6,513 bases of DNA. Source: a bacterium. Its GTDB lineage: Bacteria > JALSQH01. The stretch is taken from contig JALSQH010000056.1 of NCBI GenBank assembly GCA_026985515.1, positions 1 through 6,513 on the forward strand. Reading direction: 5' to 3'. Each line of letters opens with the position of its first letter. Within the stretch, counting starts at the first letter, position 1. This document shows, piece after piece, positions 1 through 5,782 of the stretch. Below the pieces are notes generated by a model that was given only the letters and a program-made list of their open reading frames with translations, was not told the origin of the DNA and did not search any database. The translations under genes and the position numbers were made by a program.

Positions 1-697
1 AAATCGTTTTTCCGAAACTTGGTGCTTCAGTTAGTCTTACATTTCTGGGTATAACTGTTTCGAAAACCTGCCAGCCAAAGTGTCTTGTAACTTCTTCTGC
101 TACCTGGTGACAGATGGTGTTTCTTGTATCAAACATTGTGATCAGGATTCCCTCTATGTGGAGAGTGGGATTAAGGTGTTCAACTACTCTATTTATGGTG
201 GAAAGCAGGTATGAGAGCCCTTCCATTGCGTAGTACTCTGCCTGAAGAGGGATCAGAACTGAGCTGGCGGCTGTGAGTGCATTTATTGTGAGGAGGTTCA
301 GGGAGGGTGGTGTATCAATCAGTATGAAGTCATAATTTTCAACAAGGGGTGTCAGAGCTTTTTTGAGTTTGAATTCTCTGGCCATTTCATTTATCAGTTC
401 TACCTCTGCTCCTGCAAGTTCAGGGTGTGATGGGAGTATGTCGAATCTGACAGGGTCTCTTTCAATGTGGATTATTGCATCTTCAATTTTTACCATTCCC
501 AGCAGAACCTGATAGATATTCCTTCCCTCAACCTCATATACATTGATTCCAACTCCGCTTGTTGCGTTTGCCTGGGGATCAATGTCTACGAGAAGTACTT
601 TCTTCCCGTAGTAGGAAAAGTAGGCTGCAAGGTTAATTGCCGTGGTGGTTTTACCCACCCCACCTTTTTGATTAGCAATGGCTATAATTTTACCCAT
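1..697 (-). CDS. parA: Chromosome-partitioning ATPase ParA/Soj (3'-truncated by the window edge)
   Basis: ParA is a Walker-type ATPase that binds DNA non-specifically in its ATP form. With ParB bound to parS sites it segregates or positions the chromosome origin. The visible 232 codons carry the deviant Walker A motif KGGVGKTTT at residues 11-19, the switch I stretch LVDIDPQANAT around 36-46 with D38 and D40, and Walker B ILIDTPPS around 125-132. PLQAEYYAMEG follows, and then the late family signature VIPRNVRLTEAPSFGK near the edge. Soj proteins are usually about 250-265 residues, so roughly 20-30 residues are missing and parB would be expected just beyond. The ATG at 697 is the only start that places the P-loop correctly. 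It overlaps the rsmG stop by 8 bases and has no clear Shine-Dalgarno sequence, which suggests translational coupling. The order rsmG-parA is the classic gidB-soj order. Identification is firm. A plasmid-type ParA is unlikely given rsmG. Confidence 0.96.
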   Translation of the reverse strand, partial: MGKIIAIANQKGGVGKTTTAINLAAYFSYYGKKVLLVDIDPQANATSGVGINVYEVEGRNIYQVLLGMVKIEDAIIHIERDPVRFDILPSHPELAGAEVELINEMAREFKLKKALTPLVENYDFILIDTPPSLNLLTINALTAASSVLIPLQAEYYAMEGLSYLLSTINRVVEHLNPTLHIEGILITMFDTRNTICHQVAEEVTRHFGWQVFETVIPRNVRLTEAPSFGKTI

Positions 698-1316
698 TTT
701 TTTCAAGGATAAGCAACTGTCTTTTTTTTCTCTTGCCTGGCAGATTATAAAAAAAAGTCTCAATAATCCTGAATCTCTCGTCCCCGGGTAAGGGGATATC
801 TCCACCTGCCAGCGTGTATATTTTACCATTTTTTTCCAGAAGTGGAAAGGAGAGGTCAAGAAGTTCATTTAATGGTGCAAATGCCCTTGAAGTTATGCAA
901 TCAGCTTTGTATTCCTCTCCGGAAAGTTCTTCCACTCTTTGATTCAGAATTTTTACATGGGAAAGTCCCAGTTCAATTGTAACTATCCTCAGGAAAGCTG
1001 CCTTTTTGCTCCTTGCTTCAACCAGTGTAAATTGCTTCTCGGGAAAAATAATTGCCAGTGGTATGGCTGGAAGACCACCACCTGATCCCAGATCGGTAAC
1101 GTTTTTACACTGAAGAAAAGGAGCTATTACAAATGAATCAAGTATGTGTAATTCCAGGTTTTCAATTTCTCTTCTTGAAACAAGGTTGAGCCTTTTATTC
1201 CATTTCTGGAGTAGATTGAGGTAGGTGTTTATGTGGTTAACTTTTCTCTGGTCGATTTCTATTGGGGGAAGATTACAGGAACTTAAAAAATTCCTTATTT
1301 CGTTAATGCCTATCAT
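690..1316 (-). CDS. rsmG: 16S rRNA (guanine527-N7)-methyltransferase RsmG (GidB)
   Basis: RsmG uses S-adenosylmethionine to methylate N7 of G527 in the 530 loop of 16S rRNA. In other bacteria its loss gives low-level streptomycin resistance. From the ATG at 1316 the protein is 208 residues, close to the 207 of E. coli. Visible motifs are KWNKRLNLVSRRE at 38-50, HILDSF at 57-62, the SAM-binding loop DLGSGGGLPAIPLAI at 75-89, VEARSKKAAFL at 99-109 and TSRAFAPLNEL at 142-152. One departure stands out: where E. coli has ALKG this protein has TLAG (about 169-171), so a conserved lysine is alanine. A TTG codon directly before the ATG could add one residue. The start lies inside the 3' end of the isomerase gene (14-base overlap) and no strong ribosome binding site precedes it, so coupling is likely. 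The stop overlaps parA by 8 bases. The family call is secure. Confidence 0.95.
   Translation of the reverse strand: MIGINEIRNFLSSCNLPPIEIDQRKVNHINTYLNLLQKWNKRLNLVSRREIENLELHILDSFVIAPFLQCKNVTDLGSGGGLPAIPLAIIFPEKQFTLVEARSKKAAFLRIVTIELGLSHVKILNQRVEELSGEEYKADCITSRAFAPLNELLDLSFPLLEKNGKIYTLAGGDIPLPGDERFRIIETFFYNLPGKRKKRQLLILEKNG
721..757. repeat. T8/A8 imperfect palindrome in the 3' end of rsmG
   Basis: Arms CTTTTTTTT (721-729) and AAAAAAAAG (749-757) are exact inverted copies of nine bases. Between them lies the small odd palindrome TGCC-T-GGCA at 734-742. The element is inside rsmG and encodes the Lys/Arg-rich stretch near residue 195-199 and the Phe-Phe-Tyr before it. It ends 24 bases before the parA start codon. 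It may be only the product of Lys and Phe codons, but both runs are slippage-prone and could form a weak hairpin. Confidence 0.3.
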
Positions 1317-2319
1317 CAATGAAAAAAGAGGCCTGCTGAAGTTCCTTTATGTTTTTGGCACCCACCCCAAACATGGCTATTTTTAATTCCAGTTTAATTC
1401 TTTCAATCAGTTCAACAAGAGCTTTTTCTCCATGGTTGATAAGTGTATACAGGGCTATTCTTCCTATGGAAAATAACCTTGCTCCTAGGGCAATGGCCTT
1501 TGCTCCCTGAAGGCCGTTGGAGATTCCTCCGGTGGCGATTATGACTGTTCTCTGGGAAATTTCCTTAAGTTCCATGAGACTCTGCAGAAGTGTAAGCCCC
1601 CAGTTTTTGAATGTCTCGGAAATGTAGTAGTAGCTTCCTCCTCTTCTCTCTCCTTCAAGCTCAATCCAGTTTGTGCCATCTTTTCCCGCCACATCAATCC
1701 CTGCAACACCTGTCTGAAGGAGCCTCTTTGCTGTGACAGAGTCCATTCCGCAGCCTATACTTCTGATTATAACAGGGTAGGGTATGGATACCAGTTCTCT
1801 TATCCTTTCAAGAACACCTGAAAAGTCAGTCCTTCCATCTTCTTGGAAAACCTCCTGCATTGGGTTCAGATGAACCATTATACCATCTGCCTGAATATTG
1901 GAGATAAGAGTTTCAATTTCGTCATTGGAGTAATTTTTGAGATCCACTGCTCCTATGTTTCCAAATAGAAGAATTCCGGGAGCAACTTTCCGTACCTGAT
2001 ATGTGTACATGAGATTTAGATTTTCCAGCATTGCCTTCTGGGATCCCACTGACATTCCAATTCCCGTGGCGTGTGCAGCTCTTCCCAGGGCAAGGTTGAT
2101 CTTCTCTGCTTCAGGAGTTCCGCCGGTAAGAGGTGCTATGAGAATTGGTGCAGAGAGGGTGTGGTCAAATATCTTCACTGATGTATCAATTTCGTCAAAG
2201 TCTATTTCTGGTAAGAGGCGAGGCGTCAGTGTGACTTTATCAAGAGAATGACCCGCAGGAAAGGGATGGGATAGTGCAATTTGAAGTTGTTCAAGTTTTC
2301 TGTCAGAAGTTTTTTCCAT
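1303..2319 (-). CDS. fni: Type 2 isopentenyl-diphosphate delta-isomerase (FMN-dependent), divergent
   Basis: This family interconverts isopentenyl and dimethylallyl diphosphate using reduced FMN and Mg2+, balancing the two C5 precursors for isoprenoids. The 338 residues match the usual 330-350 and read as a TIM barrel. RK at 7-8 is the N-terminal substrate motif, PILIAPLTGG lies at 58-67, SVGSQ at 90-94 and GNIGA at 120-124. HLNPMQE at 150-156 contains the catalytic-type Q155 and the Mg2+-type E156. GIDVAGKDGTNW lies at 207-218, and the FMN-phosphate loop ATGGISNG with KAIALGA at 262-280. Several usually conserved spots differ. The N-terminal motif reads RKLEQ where RKxEH is usual, IIRSIG at 184-189 stands where IVKEVG is usual, and NWGLTL at 239-244 stands where DWGIPT is usual. 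The ATG sits one base after the upstream stop and has little Shine-Dalgarno sequence, so re-initiation coupling is likely. It is a genuine family member; the isomerase activity is inferred. The symbol idi is also used. Confidence 0.88.
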   Translation of the reverse strand: MEKTSDRKLEQLQIALSHPFPAGHSLDKVTLTPRLLPEIDFDEIDTSVKIFDHTLSAPILIAPLTGGTPEAEKINLALGRAAHATGIGMSVGSQKAMLENLNLMYTYQVRKVAPGILLFGNIGAVDLKNYSNDEIETLISNIQADGIMVHLNPMQEVFQEDGRTDFSGVLERIRELVSIPYPVIIRSIGCGMDSVTAKRLLQTGVAGIDVAGKDGTNWIELEGERRGGSYYYISETFKNWGLTLLQSLMELKEISQRTVIIATGGISNGLQGAKAIALGARLFSIGRIALYTLINHGEKALVELIERIKLELKIAMFGVGAKNIKELQQASFFIDDRH

Positions 2320-2320
2320 T

Positions 2321-2731
2321 TCAAATATTATCTTTTAATGATGGGTATTTCTGCAGAATTTTAATGATTTCCTCCTTAGGGAAGGAGACAATCGTTGATT
2401 CTTCTATGGCTTTCACTGTGGTGCTGTATTTACCCTTGTCCACTGTGTCTTTTATTCCAAAGAATACCCCTGGTTTTATTACCCTCAGAATTTTCCTCTC
2501 ATTGCCATTTTCCTGATATTCAAGTAAACGACCAGTGTAAAGGAGAAAGAAGAAAGGTGCATCGTCACCCTGGAAATAGAGAATTTCTCCTTTAAGTTTA
2601 CTCACAACTGTGGCTTTTTCCAGAAGATCCATCCTTTCTGAAAGGCTTATGCTCTGAAATAGTGGGGTATTCCTGGCAAGATCAAGTAATTTCTCAATAT
2701 CTTCAAAGGATAATTGGTCAATTGTAGCCAT
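2321..2731 (-). CDS. Stand-alone cyclic-nucleotide-binding-fold (CRP-like) protein without an output domain
   Basis: The 136 residues form one CRP/cNMP-binding-type beta barrel with flanking helices. NTPLFQSISLSERMDLLEKA (21-40) is the typical leading helix region. KGEILYFQGDDAPFFFLLYTGRL (47-69) is the characteristic G-x(n)-FxxGD-x(n)-GxL strand-turn pattern. PGVFFG (87-92) leads into the phosphate-binding cassette. No helix-turn-helix follows: the gene ends 13 residues after the final helix and the next gene starts one base later. The cassette looks degenerate. Aligned to E. coli CRP, the ribose-binding glutamate (E72) is I93, and the phosphate-binding arginine (R82) falls at Y102. cAMP or cGMP binding is therefore doubtful, and it may act as a protein-interaction module. 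The ATG at 2731 has GGGAG a few bases upstream. It lies 10 bases after the anion transporter gene and directly before the isomerase gene. The fold call is strong; the biological role is unknown. Confidence 0.85.
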   Translation of the reverse strand: MATIDQLSFEDIEKLLDLARNTPLFQSISLSERMDLLEKATVVSKLKGEILYFQGDDAPFFFLLYTGRLLEYQENGNERKILRVIKPGVFFGIKDTVDKGKYSTTVKAIEESTIVSFPKEEIIKILQKYPSLKDNI

Positions 2732-2741
2732 TCCGTCTCCC

Positions 2742-4187
2742 TCAGACTAAAAAGTAGATATAGAGTGTTATAACGATTGCGGCAAAAATGTCAAGCCATA
2801 CACCTGCCTTTGCCATATCTTTTATTTCAATTACACCGCTACCCATAACAATGGCGTTGGGTGGGGTTGCCACCGGCAGCATGAACGCACTTGAGGCTCC
2901 AAGTGTTGCGGGAACGAGTAGAAAAAGAGGATTGAGGTGTCCCAGTTGGGCAATGCCAGCAAGAATGGGGAGCATTATTGTGGTTGTTGCGGTGTTGGAG
3001 GTGAATTCTGTGACAATTTCAAGTGTGATCACCACAATCAATATGAGCAAAATGGGATGAAGATGAGTGATAAAGGAGAGCTGCTGTCCAACCCAGACTG
3101 TTAATTTGCTCTCTTCAAACCCCTTTGCCAGTGCAAAACCGCCTCCAAAGAGGAAGAGAACTTCCCATGGAATATTTTTCATATCCTTCCAGTCCAGTAT
3201 CATTCCTTCTCCATGTTTTGAAGGGATGAGAAAGAGCAAAATGGCAAAGAGCATTGCAACTGTGGAATCTTTTATAAATTTTTTGTATGGAAATAGATCT
3301 GCCCACCCCTTCAGAGTTATGTTTCCAATGTGTATGTCTGATCTTGTTATCCATCCTATTGCAACCAGAATGAAAACAGTGAGAACAATTTTCTCTTCAT
3401 AGCTCATTTTTCCCAGACTTTCTTTTTCGGATTTTATAATTTCTTTTATCCTTTCTTTTGGAAGATTTTTAAATGGAAATCCAAAGTATACCATGTAGAT
3501 CCATGCAAAAATGAGCATGAAAATACTGATGGGGAATCCTATTGCGAACCACTGGGAGAAGGTTATCTGCTGATGGAAGAGTTTCTGATACATTCCTGCA
3601 AGCACAAGATTTGGGGGTGTTCCAACAAGTGTGGCAATTCCTCCTATGGTGGCTGCATAGGCAATGGAGAGCATAAGCGTTTTTGAAAAGTTGAGTAAAT
3701 CTGAACTCTTTTCCAGTTTCTCTCCGAAACTGGCAAGAATTGCAAGACCTATGGGCATCATCATCAGAGTGGTCGCTGTGTTTGACATCCACATGGAAAG
3801 AAAGGCGGTGGCAACCATAAACCCTAAAATTATTGTACGGGGATTGCTCCCCAAAAAGTTGACTATTGAAACGGCTATTCTTTTATGGAGATTCCACTTC
3901 TGAATCGCCTCAGCTATGATGAGTCCACCTAAAAAGAGAAAAATATGTCTGTCAGCATAGGGTGGGCTGACTTTTTTTGCACTCATTACTCCGAAGAGTG
4001 GAAAAATGAACAGGGGAACAAGGGCAGTGGCACCCATTGGTATGGCGTCAGTTAACCACCAGACTGCCATAAGAAGGGTTGTTGCAAGAACCACTTTTCC
4101 TGGATGAGAGAGTGTGTGACAGCATGGAATTACAAGTATAATTACAAAGAGAAGCAGGCCGGCAAGGATCCATGTTAATTTTTTCAT
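2742..4187 (-). CDS. SLC13/DASS-family divalent anion:Na+ symporter
   Basis: This is an inner-membrane transporter of the divalent anion:sodium symporter family (VcINDY, SLC13, CitT relatives). Members import dicarboxylates such as succinate, malate or fumarate, or in some branches sulfate or phosphate. The 481 residues are strongly hydrophobic, with about a dozen membrane segments. The two inverted halves each carry the hallmark Ser-Asn-Thr motif, at SNTATTLMM (135-143) and SNTATTTIM (397-405). These are followed by GTPPN (189-193) and TPPN (441-444), which shape the Na+ and substrate sites. ASSAFMLPVATPPNAIV (431-447) matches the family signature. A charged cytoplasmic loop lies at about 240-265. 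The ATG at 4187 has AGAAGG about eight bases upstream. It lies 46 bases after the DUF4911-like gene, and a cNMP-fold gene follows 10 bases after its stop. The family is secure. Substrate is not decidable from sequence alone, though dicarboxylate is the default guess. Confidence 0.93.
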   Translation of the reverse strand: MKKLTWILAGLLLFVIILVIPCCHTLSHPGKVVLATTLLMAVWWLTDAIPMGATALVPLFIFPLFGVMSAKKVSPPYADRHIFLFLGGLIIAEAIQKWNLHKRIAVSIVNFLGSNPRTIILGFMVATAFLSMWMSNTATTLMMMPIGLAILASFGEKLEKSSDLLNFSKTLMLSIAYAATIGGIATLVGTPPNLVLAGMYQKLFHQQITFSQWFAIGFPISIFMLIFAWIYMVYFGFPFKNLPKERIKEIIKSEKESLGKMSYEEKIVLTVFILVAIGWITRSDIHIGNITLKGWADLFPYKKFIKDSTVAMLFAILLFLIPSKHGEGMILDWKDMKNIPWEVLFLFGGGFALAKGFEESKLTVWVGQQLSFITHLHPILLILIVVITLEIVTEFTSNTATTTIMLPILAGIAQLGHLNPLFLLVPATLGASSAFMLPVATPPNAIVMGSGVIEIKDMAKAGVWLDIFAAIVITLYIYFLV

Positions 4188-4192
4188 TTCAA

Positions 4193-4209
4193 AACCTTCT
4201 TTTGAGGTT
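4193..4209 (-). promoter_or_regulatory. Small hairpin covering the transporter's ribosome binding site
   Basis: Read on the minus strand, AACCT and AGGTT flank a seven-base loop, giving a five-pair stem. The 3' arm contains the AGG of the AGAAGG ribosome binding site of the anion transporter (ATG at 4187). G-U pairs could extend the foot slightly. The stem is short and could be chance. If real it would lower initiation on the transporter relative to its upstream partners. There is no terminator-type U-run. Confidence 0.25.
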
Positions 4210-4220
4210 CCACACTTAAT

Positions 4221-4247
4221 TTACCATAAATCTTTAAAAAATGGTAA
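4221..4247 (-). repeat. Inverted repeat at the stop of the DUF4911-like gene
   Basis: TTACCAT at 4221-4227 and ATGGTAA at 4241-4247 are perfect 7-base arms around a 13-base A/T-rich spacer. They straddle the TAA stop (4236-4234) of the DUF4911-like gene. In RNA this is a seven-pair hairpin with a large loop. No U-run follows, so it is not a standard intrinsic terminator. It could be an mRNA-processing or pausing element, a protein site, or chance. Confidence 0.3.
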
Positions 4248-4464
4248 CAATTTCTGTTAAATTGTCGCCTCCCAGTTCTTCCCTGAGAGCCTCAATAACT
4301 TCGTAAAATTCATCTTCGAGTTCAGAAGGAAGTGATACTTCCACAATCCCGGCTTTACCGTCAACTGTGTGAATTAAACAGAGACCTTCGTATCCTTCAG
4401 TTATGAATCTGAAATAGACGATGTTTCGTGGTTCAATATAGAACTTTTTCTTCAGTAGAGGCAT
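4234..4464 (-). CDS. Small DUF4911-like protein
   Basis: This 76-residue soluble protein has a pattern I associate with DUF4911. After a basic start (KKKFYIEPRNIVYFRF, 5-20) comes EGYEGLCLIHTVD (23-35). Then follow the strand GIVEVSLPSELEDEF (39-53) and the helix EVIEALREELGG (55-66). This suggests a small alpha/beta fold of the kind that packs onto another protein. There is no cysteine motif, signal peptide or membrane segment. The start ATG at 4464 is the only methionine and is preceded by AGGA at good spacing. It lies inside the 3' end of the TrhP-like gene, with a 32-base overlap in a different frame, so the two are probably translated together. Function is unknown in the family as far as I recall. 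The overlap suggests a link to the U32 protein, perhaps to tRNA or Fe-S protein work, but that is inference. The gene itself looks real; the family name is from memory of the sequence pattern. Confidence 0.78.
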   Translation of the reverse strand: MPLLKKKFYIEPRNIVYFRFITEGYEGLCLIHTVDGKAGIVEVSLPSELEDEFYEVIEALREELGGDNLTEIVTIF

Positions 4465-5683
4465 TTTTAATCCTGTTTCTTATTCTGAAAATCGTTCTTT
4501 CTGGAAGTTTCTCGTTTAGTTGCCAGAGAAAAGTTTTCCCGGGATAGGATTTTGGAACTTCCACCATTTCATCTGGATCGAGAATTTTCTCTACCTGGAT
4601 TTCACCGCTGCGACCATCAGGGGAGAAGAAATGCACAGTTTCATTTTTATAGACAGTGAATCTGGGATCAATTTCGGCGTATCCTTCACTGCGCCACTTT
4701 TTGAGTATCCCTGCAAATCTGTATTTGAATCTGGCATTTTTCTCCATCTCTATCAGGGTATCCTGCTGGTTTCCGGGGAAGAAACCCGAGGAGTATGGTC
4801 TGTTGCTAACATGACCTATTTCCTCAAGCCATTTTCCCTTTATTTCCCATTTTTCTGGATTTTCCAAGTAACTGTCAATTGCCTCACGATAAACTCTTGT
4901 GACTGTGGCAACATAGTTGATGTTTTTGGTTCTTCCCTCAATTTTCAGGGAATCTACCCCCAGTTGAAGGAGATCAGGAATATATTCTAAAAGAGCGATA
5001 TCCTTTGTATTGAAGAAGTAGGTGCCTCTGCTATCCTGCTTTATTGAAAATAGAACTTCGCCTCTTTTCTTCTCCAGGAGGAAGTATTCCCACCTGCAGG
5101 GTTGTGTGCATTCACCTCTGTTTCCGTCCCTTCCGGTGAGGTAAAGGCTGAGGAAACACCTGCCTGAGTATGACATACATACGGCGCCATGAAGGAAAAC
5201 TTCCAGTTCCATTGAGGTCTTATCTCTTATTTCTCTAATTTCATCTCTGGTTAGTTCTCTGGCAAGGTTAATTCTTTTGACTCCCAATTTTTCCCAGAAT
5301 TTCACAGCCATGAAATTGGTTGTGTTGGCCTGAGTGCTGAGATGTATGGGGGTATCCGGAGCAACCTCCTTTGCCAGAAGCACAAGTCCAGGGTCTGCTA
5401 TGATGAAGGCATCTGGGTAGCCGTTGAATTTTTCCATGAATCCTGCAATTGTTTCAATGTCTCTGTTCCTGGCGTATATGTTGATGGTTAAATAGAATTT
5501 TTTCCCCAGCTTATGGGTGTAATCGATTGCTTTGAAAAGTTCGTCATCAGTAAAGTTCTTACTGAACTGTCTCAGACTGAAATTCTTCCCGCTGCCGTAG
5601 ACCGCATCGGCACCATAAAGGAGTGCAAATTTCAATTTCTCAAAATCTCCTGCTGGTGCCAGAAGTTCAGGCTTTTTCATCAT
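4433..5683 (-). CDS. trhP: U32-family tRNA hydroxylation protein (TrhP/YrrO/YegQ-like)
   Basis: TrhP proteins, formerly called peptidase U32, are Fe-S proteins. They make 5-hydroxyuridine at position 34 of certain tRNAs without O2, using prephenate as the oxygen source. The N-terminal barrel opens with PELLAPAGDFEKLKFAL (5-21) and GADAVYGSGKNFSLR (24-38). HLSTQAN (114-120) and the U32 signature EVFLHGAVCMSYSGRCFLS (161-179) follow, then NRGECTQPCRW (188-198). C169, C176, C192 and C196 are the likely cluster ligands. DSLKIEGRTKNINYVATV (244-261) and YREAID are typical of TrhP. Length 416 is close to B. subtilis YrrO (about 420); E. coli YegQ is about 453. The C-terminal 330-400 forms the small beta-rich domain. 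UbiU/UbiV and RlhA are sister groups and fit less well, because the EGRxK-YVATV block and the short length favour TrhP. Tandem ATGs stand at 5683 and 5680, with no Shine-Dalgarno and a TATAAT at 5693-5688. Its 3' end overlaps the DUF4911-like gene by 32 bases. Confidence 0.86.
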   Translation of the reverse strand: MMKKPELLAPAGDFEKLKFALLYGADAVYGSGKNFSLRQFSKNFTDDELFKAIDYTHKLGKKFYLTINIYARNRDIETIAGFMEKFNGYPDAFIIADPGLVLLAKEVAPDTPIHLSTQANTTNFMAVKFWEKLGVKRINLARELTRDEIREIRDKTSMELEVFLHGAVCMSYSGRCFLSLYLTGRDGNRGECTQPCRWEYFLLEKKRGEVLFSIKQDSRGTYFFNTKDIALLEYIPDLLQLGVDSLKIEGRTKNINYVATVTRVYREAIDSYLENPEKWEIKGKWLEEIGHVSNRPYSSGFFPGNQQDTLIEMEKNARFKYRFAGILKKWRSEGYAEIDPRFTVYKNETVHFFSPDGRSGEIQVEKILDPDEMVEVPKSYPGKTFLWQLNEKLPERTIFRIRNRIKNASTEEKVLY

Positions 5684-5687
5684 TTTA

Positions 5688-5716
5688 ATTATACCATTGA
5701 TCAGGTGTTTAATCTA
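5688..5716 (-). promoter_or_regulatory. Candidate promoter of the trhP-led operon, possibly giving a leaderless message
   Basis: On the minus strand a perfect TATAAT lies at 5693-5688, only four bases before the first trhP ATG (5683-5681). Seventeen bases upstream is TAGATT (5716-5711), which matches the -35 consensus at three of six positions. A start about seven bases after the box would fall at or beside the ATG, and no Shine-Dalgarno sequence precedes trhP. Either the message is leaderless or the box is fortuitous in an AT-rich gap and the true promoter lies further upstream. Confidence 0.4.
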
Positions 5717-5756
5717 ATTATTTTGCGGAGTTATTTTGGGGTTTCCTCGTTGGTAG

Positions 5757-5776
5757 TATAATGTAATCAGATGGAG
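5757..5776 (+). promoter_or_regulatory. Candidate -10 box and ribosome binding site of the CDF gene
   Basis: A perfect TATAAT occupies 5757-5762. Transcription would start near 5769, just before GGAG at 5773-5776, which in turn stands six bases before ATG 5783. The -35 region is weak: TTGGGG at 5736-5741 with a short 15-base spacer, or TTTTGG with 17. The compact layout favours the 5783 start, because a message begun here would have almost no leader for the ATG at 5771. No metal-regulator operator (for example a Zur- or ArsR-type dyad) is evident. Confidence 0.5.
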
Positions 5777-5782
5777 CGATTT

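Noticed and set aside
2003-2595. Several short plus-strand open frames opposite the isomerase and cNMP-fold genes
   Set aside because: All are antisense to genes with firm motifs and none resembles a known family.
3067-3402. Plus-strand open frame opposite the anion transporter
   Set aside because: Shadow of a well-supported gene; composition is irregular and no domain is visible.
3469-3792. Minus-strand open frame in another phase of the transporter
   Set aside because: It is rich in His, Cys and Ser, as out-of-phase reading of membrane-protein codons gives. The transporter frame is continuous and carries both SNT motifs.
4188-4233. Possible intrinsic terminator between the DUF4911-like gene and the transporter
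   Set aside because: The stems present are A/T-rich or only five pairs and neither is followed by a proper U-run on the minus strand.
4520-4990. Plus-strand open frame of about 156 codons
   Set aside because: It lies wholly opposite the TrhP-like gene, whose motifs are clear. The translation has no recognisable domain and there is no plausible ribosome binding site.
5513-5761. Plus-strand open frame crossing from trhP into the divergent gap
   Set aside because: Mostly antisense to trhP and ends in the promoter region; no ribosome binding site or recognisable product.
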